A stretch of DNA of 64,000 bases from Epiperipatus broadwayi (Eukaryota; Onychophora; Udeonychophora; Euonychophora; Peripatidae): assembly GCA_028023455.1 (NCBI GenBank), contig JAQFVV010006294.1, positions 868,001-932,000 of the forward strand, written 5' to 3'. The position numbers were made by a program, and so were the translations under genes. The notes beneath the pieces were generated by a model. That model was not told where the DNA came from and made no database searches. It saw only the letters and a list, made by a program, of their open reading frames with translations. Positions 47,830 through 59,773 of this stretch are shown piece after piece. Position 1 is the first letter of the stretch. Every line of letters begins with the position of its first letter.

Positions 47830-48620
47830 CATCAGTAATGGGCAATTGATTTATGTCTATACTCCTCAATAATGACAGCCAGAAACTAAACTATATATAT
47901 GTGAATGCCACAAACCATCTAGTATTCATTAATTACTCAACAATAGACAGCTCTGGAATAGGTAAAAAGAAAAAATTTCCTTCCAATGTAGACACTGAAC
48001 ATATTTTATACAAATCTTAATTTATTGAGCTTAAATTGAATTTATATGTGATATTATTTTCAAACTTCCTCAAAAAAAAAAAAAATATTTTTAGTTTTTC
48101 CAGTTTCACTAATCTCAACTTTTCTATTTTTTGTCTTAAAATATTTAAAACTCCTGTGGATATGCTGTATTTAAAAACAGAAAGAGAAAAAAAAGGGATG
48201 AGCTAGGCGTGTGTGGGAAGACGGATTATTTTCATATGCAGATTTATGTGTCGAAAAATACTTCCTAAAAGTTTTCTCCATCTCTTAACACGGATACTGA
48301 TGACTCACTCCTTTTAATATTTTTAAAAAAGAAATCATTAAAAAAAGATAATTTAATGCAAAATTTGAAGAAAACAAAGTTTTATCTTTTCTTTTTTTAA
48401 GAAGCATATCTATTACATTTTAACATTATACGAAATAATAAGGTATAAAGTTAAGAATTTAATATTTGCAATTAAAGATAACTGTGGATGAAAATCATTC
48501 AAATCCTAAACTCATGAAAATTGTTCCACTGTTCTAAGAGGGACTGCTAGATGTCTTTGCTCTGCAGTGGGGTATTAGAAAAATACTTTTACCATTTATA
48601 GTTAAACAACACATATATAA
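47830..48620. other. AT-rich sequence with no recognisable gene
   Basis: No supported feature. Confidence 0.5.
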
Positions 48621-48621
48621 T

Positions 48622-48730
48622 TATATCATTATCATCATTTTTAACCATTATCGATCCACTGAAGGATGAAAGTCTCTCCAAATTCAATCAATCTTCTCGG
48701 ATCTCTAACCCAACTTTTCTTCTTTAAATT
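48622..48730 (-). repeat. LINE 3' tail fragment, copy 3
   Basis: About 100 bp matching the terminal part of the 40.8-kb LINE copy: an ATCATTATCATCAT tail, then ACCATTATCGATCCACTG and a TCTCCAAATTCAAT segment. Only the 3' end is present, as expected for 5' truncation. Confidence 0.7.
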
Positions 48731-49105
48731 TTATAATTATATGCATATGTATTTATATAATTATGTAAAAATAATTAAGCAATTAAAAACTTTACTATCT
48801 CAAATAAGCAGAACTTACTAATAAAAATACCATTTGTAAATTTATAAATCTGTACTAAAAACGGTATCACGCTAAGGCATTAATAATAGTTATAATCTCA
48901 TTCTTACTGCTATAAATTTATAATTACGTCAGTTGAAGATGTTGGAATAAATTCAACTATAATAACAATATTTTCTAATCTTTAATGACATTTGCATCAA
49001 ATCACTTTGACAGTAAATACTGTTCCTTTTTTTTTTTTTTAAAAAAAAAAAAAAATCAAATCACAATGATTATGCAATTTTTTTTTTTTTTTAATTATAT
49101 ATATA

Positions 49106-50640
49106 CAGCGAACTCGATCCATCGTTTCTTAAGGTTCCAGCGAAAATAAACGATAGATAGCAAAAAAGAAAAGAATGCAATCCTATTACATAACAAATAA
49201 GAACATGAACAAATTAATGGTTATTTACTAAAATATCCTCAAATTTTAGAATTCAACGTATAATTCTAAAAATAAAATAAAATAAATTAAATTAGCTCTT
49301 TAAAAAAAGCTCATTATTGATGTTTGTTTATTATATGTTTAACTCCTTACAAAACAAGATTTTTTTTAGTCCTGGAATACTTTTAAAATTATTGTCAGTA
49401 ATGCTACGTGCATAAATAAAATTTAAAAAACCCATTTACTTGCATTACTCTTGTATTGCTTCTGTATGCTTGACATTTCAGATTCAATATTGTCTTCTTT
49501 TTTTTATACTTGTGGACATGCAGATTCTCAGAGAACTCTTGCAATGTTTCTAAGTGGCAGTCCATAGAGTAAAGTCATCAAATTTATCTTTGGCCATTTT
49601 CCACATATTGACTGAAGATGTCATCATCAATCATTATGTCACAAAATAGCCTTTTAAAAATTAATCCTGAGCATAGCTATTTTTCTGAAAACAATTTTTA
49701 ATTATCTGACTTGGTTGATGTCAGGCCACCAGGCATCACTTCCAATATGTTTATTTATTTTTTTTTGTATTTTTGTTTCAATACATTAAATAAACAATTG
49801 TTTGCAAAAGGCATTTTCTATTAAGCAATTAATAACATTTATTATCCTTGCATTAAAGAGATTGAAGTACACTCATTCTATTTTCTGGAAATCGAATCAT
49901 TTTCCAGAAATGATGTGTTTTGGATGTGCAGGACAATTTGTCCACAAAGATGAATGTTTGTTTTGAGAATGATGATTAAAAAACATTTGTTGTTATTCAA
50001 GCTTTATACTTGGCATAGTTTACAGCAAATAATTTTTTTACATTTTTAAAATATCTTGATTTTTATGATTTCCATATAACTAATGACACTCATTTATGAC
50101 TTCCATTGCTATTAACACAAGTAAATTTGGGGGTCTGTTTTCAAAAGTTTTACCACTCAAAAAGATTCTCCCTTGAAAGCTAACAATGGCTGGTAAATTA
50201 TTACATGAGGCCAATCTCATTTGCATTGCAAAAATCACATGGTTTATAGCCCTTCAATTAAAATGGTAGTTTTTCCAGCCTTGCTTCAGCATTTTCAGTT
50301 TCTTGTAGACTAACTATGATGGCATTTAAACCTTGCCATTCTCTATGCTCAGTTATCTTGCAATCATCATTTCATTTCCATAAAAAATAGTCCCATCAAC
50401 TGTAATATTTTCCATATATTCATTTTCTGGTACTAGCTGAAGACTATGTTTTTGGCAAATAATTGATTTCCTGCCTGATTTTCTATTCTTAGAGATGTTA
50501 TTGTATTTTGTTATCTGCTCTTGTCCTTTTTTCCTCTTTGTAAATATGGAGTTAAAAGTGCTTGGATCCACACCAAGATGTTTAACCAAATTTAAACATT
50601 TGTCTGCAGAATTATTTTTTTATTTTCTTGATTATTTTCA
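49106..50640 (-). pseudogene. Decayed Tigger/pogo transposase element
   Basis: Minus-strand frames show a helix-turn-helix region near 50590 (ADKCLNLVKHLGVDPSTFNS, like the LAKxLGVSxSTxSTI motif of Tigger), a 78-codon open piece (50589-50353), a SFQGRIFLSGK segment near 50180, and near 49945 TNCPAHPKHI, the catalytic DNCPAHPK motif with its first Asp changed. Many stops and shifts intervene. The left edge at 49106, CAGCGAACTCGATCC preceded by TA, resembles a Tigger terminal repeat with TA target. I did not find the matching right end. Confidence 0.75.
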
Positions 50641-50649
50641 ATCCTGATG

Positions 50650-51600
50650 CAGAGTTCTCAGTTGTTTTTTATGGTTGAGATATAATTCAAAACTAATTAA
50701 TGCTACATATGAAAAAAGACTATGACAAATGAATGTGAACTGAACCACTTGTAATGAATTAATGAGCAAACTTGACCTATCTCATGATGAAACATAATTC
50801 TTAAATCTTTTAGCAATCACTTTGCTGACTCTATTCAAAATTAAAGATAGAAATAAATTAAAAAAACTTTATGTTGAGTTACATTTTTTTTTTAAAAAAA
50901 CATGCAGAAAAATATTATGAGGATGCTGATTTATAAAAGATAGATGCTAAAAAAAATGATAGTGCAAAAAACTATATAAGCATATTTCTGTGACTCTGAA
51001 TTAAGGACCAAAAAAAGCAGACAATGAATGCCAAAAAATAACATATACATATTTAATGGATCAAGAGTTATACCATGCATGGTTTTACAGAGTTACTGAG
51101 AATATCTCTAAGTATTTTTTTTTAATACTTACTTAAAAAAAAAAGTAAGGACTATCAAAAATATCAATTAAAAATAATTTAAAATTGTAATGTTACTATA
51201 ATCCAACCACATTAAGCATCATTTCATTATGGTGTTAATGCTTCTCTTCTTTTTTCTCTTCAAAAATAGTTTAATTCTACTTTCAATTTGGCAAATTACT
51301 TTCAAATCTAACAATACATTCTTTATTTAAAGTCAATATAATAAATATTTCTTTAATTATTTTTGCTCATCTGATAATAATTCTTTATATTTCTCCGTAC
51401 ATTTAGTATAAATTTTATTAACCAGTTAGAAAATCTGTTATATGGTTTATAACCTATAATCGAGAACTCTCTAACATTTATCCATAATGATCCAAAATCA
51501 GACCTACACAGATATGAATGCAAGTGTGCTTCTTTCTAAATTATTTGATATTTTTAATCCATTAATTTGATTGTACAGTAGAAATAAAAGAAAGTACCTA
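50650..51600. other. AT-rich sequence with no recognisable gene
   Basis: No supported feature. Confidence 0.5.
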
Positions 51601-51630
51601 TAAAGTCAGGATACAAAGCAGAGCTGCCTA

Positions 51631-51660
51631 TTGAAGAAGTCCATAGTCAAAAACTAGTCT
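51631..51660 (+). repeat. Degenerate remnant of family A hammerhead
   Basis: TTGAAGA, a short GTC-centred hairpin, AAAAC, TA, GTCTG: the order of family A ribozymes (compare 58287-58316) with mutations in both core boxes. Flanking similarity is weak, so this is an old copy. Confidence 0.45.
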
Positions 51661-52038
51661 GAAAATCTATTTGGTGTTACATCTAACTTTTACCTTTTAT
51701 GCACAGTTACACAGAAGACTCTAAAATGGAGTAATATAAAATAAATTATAATGTCATTCCAGGTTAAATATAAGTTATCACATTACTGTCTCAGTATTAA
51801 GTAATTCAATTATCACTGATTTTAAAAAAAGATATAAAATAAAAATAAAATTACAAATTAGTTTAAAATATATATTTTAAAAAATTTTCTAGTTCATATT
51901 GTAACTGCTTGTAATCCAAACCATTAAATCCCAAAAGATAGTGAATTTAATATAACTTAGATATTGTATTTTTATATTTTATCACTATCAATTTACATTA
52001 CACCTATTATTTTCAAAAATGGGTATGCATATATATAT

Positions 52039-52232
52039 AATAACAATAAAAAATAATAAATATAATGGTAATTAACTATTATATACAATCTTTCAATCCA
52101 CAGAAATACTTTTACTTAATTCCTTGACTCTTCTCAATTGCTGTTGAGGAGGGTTAAGGAATTAATTGAAAGTACTTCTGTAGATTGAAAGACTGTATAT
52201 AATAGTTAATTACCATTATATTTATTGTTATT
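52039..52232. repeat. Hairpin repeat (palindromic, about 95-bp arms)
   Basis: Left arm 52039-52136 and right arm 52145-52232 are inverted copies sharing AATGGTAATTAACTATTATA and (A/G)TACTT, with a short centre ATTGCTGT. It could be a small hairpin element (MITE-like). No duplication was recognised. Confidence 0.7.
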
Positions 52233-52430
52233 ACAATAGTTTTTTAATTAATGAATATTTTATTTGTATTATATGTATCGTTTGACAGTTTGTGGTGATA
52301 ATTTTCTTATAATTACATGTTGGACTACTTTATCATCTTTGTTTAAATGTTTTTTTTTTAAAAATTCAAACTTCAAACTTTTCAAATTCAATTATTAGTA
52401 ACAACAAACAATTTAGTATATACTACAAAC

Positions 52431-52463
52431 TTTCCAGTGGCATTCTTTTTCTCTCTTCTTCAG
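52431..52463 (-). ncRNA. Hammerhead-like relic in Penelope-tail repeat
   Basis: Minus strand: CTGAAGA (52463-52457), which satisfies the CUGANGA box, then GAAAG (52434-52430) and TATATACTAA. The spacing and following sequence match the 39.5-kb repeat. Stem II does not pair well, so activity is doubtful. Confidence 0.3.
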
Positions 52464-53572
52464 GTGTTGCTTACCTGACTAGTGATAGCACTAGAATGCA
52501 AATCGAACTGATCTTAAGATTCACAAACACTAAATTTAAGGTAACATTCCAACCAATTAGCTTTTGAAAGAATAACTTGTTTGGTTAAATATCATTTTAA
52601 GTTCAAAAACATGAATCTATATATTTCCACAATTTCCATGCTACTACAGCCAGGGGTCAGGGCAGCAACATCTGATATAAGAATTACTCAAAAGATCATA
52701 TTAAGTACTAACTTGTATCTTATTATTAACAGATGAATGTATTGGAAAAGTTTAAATAAAATTTGAATTAGTTTAAAACAATAATTAAAAACAGATGATG
52801 GAAATAATCAACCTATAATTACACTATGTATATATTGTTCCATTTACAATAGGTATAGACAATTAGGTAGAGTTGGAAAAGTTATATTAAAAAAAATGTA
52901 AATTTAGGTTATTTTTAGCATATAATTTTGATACTATAGGTAGTAGAGGTTCAAAGTCAGTAGATATAAGATTATAAAGATATGTTAGATAGTTTGAACT
53001 CTTTGTAAGATATATTAAATATAAATAATACAATAAATTATAATATTAATTTTTATTTATTATAGTTAAAAATATTACAGATAGAATAGCTTAATCACAG
53101 TGGTAAATATTTTATATTATATATTTAAGATAATTATTTTTGTTTAAAATATTATTTAAAATGATAAGTTGATTTAATATTATTTTAAAGGTGGTGAAAG
53201 TATCACATGATTAGATGATTGTGTGAATATGTGTGCTGTCAGAAAGTTAGGGAAAGAAAACTTTGATTTTAACTTGTTAACAAAAATTTGATACATAATA
53301 AAGTGTACCAAATATTCAGTCTAGAGATAATATTACAAAAGTAATGAATAAACTTATTATTTTATTTAAGTGTAATACTTTATTTTAAGTGTCAATTTTA
53401 GGTTATTAAAATATTTAAAACTGTTTTAATAAAAATATTTATTTCTTTAGATAAAAATATTTAATATATTAAATAATTTGATATTTAATATTGATGACTC
53501 ATAGTTTTAAAATTAAAAAAAATCATATTGATGTAGTTATGTAAATTAGCAAATTTGTACAAACAGTATTGA

Positions 53573-53632
53573 CCAATGAAATCATTGAATTAAAACTAGT
53601 ATAAAAACTAAGGTTGAGGCCAGTCTAGACAG
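53573..53632 (+). promoter_or_regulatory. Promoter-like region
   Basis: CCAAT at 53573-53577, TATAAAAAC at 53600-53608, CCAGTCTAGACAG at 53620-53632. Order as in the 35.5-kb promoter. May drive the small reading frame beginning near 53860. Confidence 0.35.
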
Positions 53633-53859
53633 ATTTTATAATTTTTCACTGATTCTTAGAGATACAATGTTTTATAAATTTAGTTTTGAAATTTATAAAT
53701 ATTTTTTTTATTGTGATAATAGTAATTTCTTTTAAATTATTATTTTACTTAAGATGTTTTTTTTTTTGGGGGGGGGATATAACTGAAATAACTACTTAAA
53801 TAATGAATTACTAAGCACCAAAGTTTCCTATCAGTTTGTCTATTTAAAACTTACTTTAG

Positions 53860-54135
53860 GACCTCAATAATTATATGGAATGTGATAGTGGCTACTTAAA
53901 TATTGGAGAAATGAATACCAAATATCAAGAAAAATACTGCAACAAAATGGGAGAGAATTTACATAAAAACTTTGTAATTTTTATAAATTGTATGTTTGGA
54001 AAGAGTGACCATTTACGTGAAATTACTTTATTATATTACAATGCAGCTAATTTATTAAAATTAAGTAAGAGAAATCGGATATTAATTAAAAATCTTTATT
54101 TAATATCAAACCTGAAAGAAAGAAAAGGAAATTAA
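53860..54135 (+). CDS. Unrecognised small ORF, possible terminal exon
   Basis: From a possible acceptor (TTTAG ending 53859) the frame reads DLNNY and then the ATG at 53875, giving 86 codons to TAA at 54133-54135. The protein is Lys- and Asn-rich, with a predicted helical middle (NFVIFINCMFGKSDHLREIT) and a basic tail. AATAAA follows at 54363-54368. It is one of the few frames here whose composition is not low-complexity, and the upstream promoter-like block lends some support. I recognise no family. Chance frame is a real alternative. Confidence 0.25.
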   Translation, partial: DLNNYMECDSGYLNIGEMNTKYQEKYCNKMGENLHKNFVIFINCMFGKSDHLREITLLYYNAANLLKLSKRNRILIKNLYLISNLKERKGN

Positions 54136-54139
54136 GACT

Positions 54140-57100
54140 CTGCATCTATATTTTAAAACTGAACTTAAAATGTTTTATGGTATGATGAATGTCTGTTTTA
54201 TTATAATTGATAATAATAACCCACATTTGATTTGTCTTTGAAGAAATCAAAATGGATTTAGTTTTAAGAACGCTGTACTTAAAGACAAATTGAAGAAGAT
54301 GATTTTTGAATGTCTTTTATACTTTTAAAAGGATTATATTTTAACATAATTTATCTGGAAATAATAAACTCTAATATGTTTTTTTTTTTAAAAAATTAAA
54401 AAAATTATGTTAATAAGTGTTGGAATGATATAGCTGTTTTTGCCTGGAAAAGAAAAATATTTAGTCAAAAGATAAAAGATAAAAAAATCGTAAATTTTTA
54501 AAGAAAGAAATATTTATTTTAATTCAAGACTTATATGTCTTCTGATAAATGTATTAAATAAATAATTTATTTTATATAATTTTTGCTATTAATATTTTTG
54601 ACCAATGGAAAATGCAAATATTACTTATATTATATTTATTGCAATTTATCTGCTCTGCACAATGGCCAAATACATATGTAAGGAAATATTTCATATAAAA
54701 TGGATTTTGAATTATTATTCCATGAAAATATTCAATGCCTGAATAAAAGTTTTCAGAAAGGACTGAAATAAACTTTTTATCTTACAGGATATTAATGTTT
54801 CCCATGGATTTTGTTAGATTTTACTGGATTTTAATATTATTATTTGTACATTTCTTCATATGGAGTCAAAATAAAAATATAATTGTGCACAATGCTGTTC
54901 AACTGTAACTGGGAAATGGTGCGAGATTTCTGACAAGCATTTAGCTTACGAGAAGGAAAAAAATCTTTTCGTAACTTTACTATTATTTTTTTCTTTAGTG
55001 TTAAGCCTATCATTAGTATTTAAAATATTAGTTTATTTATTTTAAAACTAACTTGTTGTTAGTATATTTCAAATTTAATCTTAAGTTAGATTAATTTTAT
55101 TAATATAATTAAAAAAACAAACAAATGGGTATTCAGAAAGTAATTTTTTGAACAAGGCAAATTTTAATCGTAATTGTTTTTTTTTTTAATGTATGGTTTA
55201 AGAAGTGGATCGCCGTGTATGGTCTTATTAATATAATGAGATCAGTGATAACTTTTTATTATTTAGATTACATTTTGCTTAATAATTTTGTTTTTCTTTT
55301 ATTTAAGAAAAGACTAATTAATATTTTAAGATTAATATACATTGCTTGAATTTAATATTAAACAATGTAATAAACTATTGATAAAATTATCATGTGTATT
55401 TTATGAAAGAATTGATAAATGCAGATGAATGTTTGAAAATATTCAAGGATATTTTAAAATTTATTTTAATATGATTGCTTGAATATGCATACATTATATA
55501 ACATCGTTAAATTATTAAAATGTTATTTTTATAAATATTATCTGTTGAAATACAGAAAAACATAATATTAATCTCTAAATTATATCATAACAAATAAATA
55601 AAATGTATAGTACTGATGTATTACATTATATCATAACAAATAAATAAAATGTATAGTACTGATGTATGTTCATCAAGATCATTTGTGCATGAAAACTTAA
55701 AAAATATCTTGAAATGAATTTAAATCTGTTGTTTCTTTAATATTGTGTTTTGGAAGTTATTTTAGAATGCTGTTTGTATATTTTTATGATGCTGAATGAG
55801 TTATTCAGTGTGGAAGATATAGGGTAGTGGTCGAGAGAGTAATAATATTCATATGAAACCTTAGGTGTTAAGGATATGTTGAAAACTGTTGTATGTGAAT
55901 TATATTTCCATATTTTAAAGTTATTAAAATATACAGATAACATAGGGCTGTATATTTTTTCCATGGACAGTTGCATTTCCTCATTATCAATAACTGCTAT
56001 AATAGAGACATGACTTGAATCTTAGGTGCCTGATGAATACTTAATTACTGTTATGATTTGCACTGTATCCATGATGATATTGCCTTGCTCTTTGAGTCAT
56101 TCTTGTTATTATTCCATACCCTACACTTTAATTGCTATCTATCACCATAGAAATCATCACAGAAAATAGTTTTATAAGTTGGTAATTTTGTGAGAGGGCA
56201 AGATGAAGTATATAGAATTTTTTTTTCTTTTGCAAATGATGTTGAGATGTTTGATGATTGTCATAATATATAATACAAGATAGGAATAATTGATACTTAT
56301 ACAAATAGTAGGGATCACTTAGCTCAATCAGATGCATATGCAAATTGGAATGAAAATGTGAATACTGAAACTGATTTGAATGATATAATGAATGTAGGGG
56401 TATAAAACAAAAAGTAATACAAATTCCCAGCAATATAATTTATGAATAGTTCTTTTAAATTTTATTATAAATAATTTTAAAACTATTTCAGTTACAAAAG
56501 TTTATGAAATTATCTCTTAAATATTTTACATAATAGTTAATTTTACAGAAGGAAATATTCATAATTTTATTAAAATTTTCTGATATTCAAATATCAGGAT
56601 GATACTTCTTTGCTAAACTGCAAAGAAAGTCTTTAATAATTTTTCTTTTAATATTTTATTTGTTAGACTTTAATAAGATATGTATTTTAAAATATAAACT
56701 TATATGATGCATTTACATTGTAATAAATATATTTTATAATAGAATAAGTATAATATTAAGTTTTTTTTTTTTAGAAATTGGGAAATTTATTGTAACTGTT
56801 TAGAAATGACAGAATAATATTTTACTGAATGAAGATTACATATTATCTTTACTGTTATAAGTTTCATTTTATTTTATTTTGAAATGGCCGGAGCGAAGGC
56901 TATTCTTATTTTATTTCTTGTATTTATTGCTAAGATTTATTGTAAAAAAAATTTCTAATGTTAAATAATGTTAATTCTTATTTTACCTTTGTAAATATAT
57001 ATATTTTTTTATATTGTGTTATAAATTTATTGTTAATTTGTAAATAAATTTGTTAATTGTTTTGAATCTTACCTTAGTCAAGTTGTGATTTACCTGCATG

Positions 57101-57900
57101 TTGCTTATTTGATTTTTTCATTCTACATGCATTATCCACAGAAATTAATAATATAAATATTACTTATTTGGTATATAATCCATAAAGATTACTTAGATAT
57201 TATTTCTGTTATAGTTGATTAAGTAACAAAGTATATTATTATTATCATAAATGATATGATCATTAGTAATTATTTTAAAACTGATATAACACCAATGAGA
57301 GATGCTTGATATTGCCACAATATTATAATACATTATATTTTTAAGAATGCAACATTAAAAACAAAGAGATATTGTACAATGCTTACTTAAAGTCTTATTA
57401 TATTATTTTTTATTATTATTAAATTTCAATTATTAAGTAGATTTAGTATTGAGAGTCATTAAGTTATTGGAGTTGCTTATTATTATTATTATTATTTTGT
57501 AAGAGTAGTTAGATATCACATAAAATCCCTCATCATATTTAACTACAGTGTTAATTAATTCATTCATTTGGTTATTTGTTTGTTAGAAATGAACCTGAGA
57601 TTATTATGTTGGAGAATTAGAAAATTTTCTATTGAAAGATGATAAATAAGAAATTATTAGTTAATGTTAAATGTCCAATTAGTATTTTATTAAAGGAATA
57701 TTGAGTAATTTATTGTTATTTCTGTAATAAATTTATAAATCATATTTTATGATTATTAAATATGTGTTTTAAGACAAGAGAGTATTACATGTTAGTTTTG
57801 TTATGTAAATTTGGTGGGGTAATATTCTTATGCCATTGGAAGTGTATCTTTTGGTATGTATTCTTAATGTTAAGCCAGTGTACCTTACTAAATGTCTCAT
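54140..57900. other. AT-rich sequence with no recognisable gene
   Basis: No supported gene. The 79- and 101-residue minus-strand frames at 55737-55976 and 56128-56433 are Tyr/His/Phe-rich chance translations. A TTA microsatellite is at 57478-57496. Confidence 0.5.
55580..55666. repeat. Tandem duplication, 2 x 41 bp
   Basis: Identical 41-bp units 55580-55620 and 55626-55666, separated by TTACA. Contains ATAAATAAAATGTATAGTAC. Confidence 0.85.
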
Positions 57901-57920
57901 GTTAAGAGTTTTTACAGTTT

Positions 57921-58018
57921 CACATGATCACATTTCCTATACTAGCACATTAATTGTTGGAGAGTTTTGCTCTGTTTATCAACAATTAATGTGCTAGTAT
58001 AGGAAATGTGATCATGTG
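57921..58018. repeat. Perfect 39-bp inverted repeat with 20-bp loop
   Basis: Arms 57921-57959 and 57980-58018 are exact reverse complements, beginning CACATGATCACATTTCCTAT. The loop GAGAGTTTTGCTCTGTTTAT is part of the 24-bp direct repeat found again at 58414. Confidence 0.95.
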
Positions 58019-58271
58019 ATGCTTAATGGTTTAACACCAATCCTGCCTAATAGGATAGTGGTGGCTATGGTTGTAAAACAGCCAAAGACACCAAAATGTA
58101 TGGGTGCTGAACTGAGTTCAGACCCATATGACTATATAAGCTATTGAGCTTAGATTGAAAATATTTTTTGTGTTTTCAATTTCATTCTCATAGTTTTGTA
58201 GTTAAGTAGAGATAAAAGGTGGTTGCTAGAGGGTTGCATTAGATCCTAAGATCTAGATGCAGTGCTCTCAG

Positions 58272-58330
58272 ATCCAAAGCTCCTCACTGACGAAGGCCAC
58301 AAGCCAGAAACTAGTCTGGGGATATTGGAT
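58272..58330 (+). ncRNA. Hammerhead ribozyme, type I, family A copy 3 (intact core)
   Basis: Outer stem I ATCCAA (58272-58277) with TTGGAT (58325-58330); inner stem I CCTCA (58282-58286) with TGGGG (58317-58321), with AGCT and ATA as opposed internal loops. Box CTGACGA is at 58287-58293. Stem II GGC/GCC (58295-58297, 58303-58305) encloses CACAA and is flanked by single A residues. GAAA is at 58307-58310. Stem III is AC-TA-GT and C17 is 58316, so cleavage is predicted between 58316 and 58317. Compared with the 3-kb copies, stem II changes GGC/GCC, AGC/GCT and AAC/GTT, which keeps pairing. Confidence 0.8.
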
Positions 58331-58439
58331 GAGTAGGCATTAGATAGGGATTTTATGCACAAGCCTTCTGGCATCCATTGATTACTCTGTTTAGCACAGG
58401 TGGCAATACTGTATGGAGAGTTTTGCTCTGTTTATCAGT

Positions 58440-59770
58440 TTTTACAGGGTTGTATTTGTTATTTTGATAGAACCTTATTTTGTTTATAATACTGAGCTAG
58501 TTATAAATTGAATTTATTATTGAAATGAATAGATTGAGTATTATCATTGGAACCCTAATTATTTATTGTAAATATAAGTTTTATTATATTTAATCTATTA
58601 AATTTCTTATATTTAATTATTGAAAAATATTTTATTATATATTATATCTTAACAATGTATCTTGAACTAGTCAGAACAACATTATTTTAATAGTCGTTAT
58701 TTATGCAACTTACCTGTAATACATTATTGTTATCTCAGTTAGCCGGATTCTCTTGTTCAGTAGTTTTTCCTTTAAGGAAAGGGTACAATATATATATATC
58801 ATAGTAATTACATATGCTTAAAAAAAGCAGGGTTAATATTGATTATAGAGATTAAACACAAGTGCAATGGACTATGCTAGAGTGAATGTAATTGGTTCTA
58901 GAATCCCATTCATTATGGCATCAATTAGTTATAGCATATATCAAAATATATGTATTTAGGAATAATCTATTCAAGGTCCATATTCTAGAACAAACGTATA
59001 ATCCATCATAACTATTTTAATAGAACAAGTGATACAAAATCAAAAACATAAGTATAAAATTAATATATTTTTTATACTTTGAACATATAAATTTAAAAAG
59101 TATAAATAATTTTTCCTTAGTGAAAACAATCAAAATTTTCATAGTAAAAAAAAAACCCATACACATGTGAAAATTATAAACAATCTTATTCCTATTTGCC
59201 AATGACATCTTCATGTCACTTCAGTCATTAAAATTTGCTTGTTCTAAGGCTCCTTATTTAGAGATTATTTTCACTCTGAATGTGGAGAAGTGTGTGTGTT
59301 TTTTTGCTCACTGTTAGATGAGTTAACATATGCTCTTATTAGTTTTGATCATTCAATAATCTTCTTAATTCACAAAAAATATTAACTCATATGAATTTTG
59401 CAAAACAAGATATAAGCTCTGACAAGATTGTCAAAGACAAAACTGTTAGCTTAAATAGGATGAATAAAAAATTGCTTGTATATTAAATGTAAATGATATG
59501 ATTAAATATTATTGTTATTTATATTTATAGACAGTATAAAAAAGATAGTGAGGAAAAGATTTATAAATATTTTAAATGAGATGTTTCTATATTTTAATTT
59601 TATTGTCTTTCTGGTTTGGTGCAGAGGCATTTTGGAATTTAAGATGTGTGATTAGAAGAAAAAAATAGTTTGTTTAAAAAAAATTACAAATCAGATATGA
59701 CTGTAAACTTCATTAAAATATAAAAACTATCTAATAAATTGTCTTTTCTCTTCACCAATAAAAATTGTAA
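58440..59770. other. AT-rich sequence with no recognisable gene
   Basis: No supported gene or structured repeat. Confidence 0.5.
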
Positions 59771-59773
59771 TTA

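Larger units (their letters stand above)
57921..58437 (+). mobile_element. Family A hammerhead repeat, most complete copy
   Basis: A 24-bp direct repeat (core AGAGTTTTGCTCTGTTTATC) at 57958-57981 and 58414-58437 sets a period of 456 bp, as expected if a longer tandem array was reduced to one unit. Inside are a TATATAAG box at 58134-58141, a hammerhead ribozyme (58272-58330), and the TTTTATGCACAAG block and GCATCCATTGATTACTCT end also seen at 2921-3193. Its left end carries a perfect 39-bp inverted repeat (57921-57959 with 57980-58018) around 20 bases of the direct repeat. No protein frame. Confidence 0.7.

Noticed and set aside
47800-47833. Hammerhead at the right edge of foldback C (minus CTGATGA near 47833)
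   Set aside because: The box lies outside the element, in flanking DNA beyond the duplication. Its stem II is only A/T and there is no stem I, so the match is by chance.
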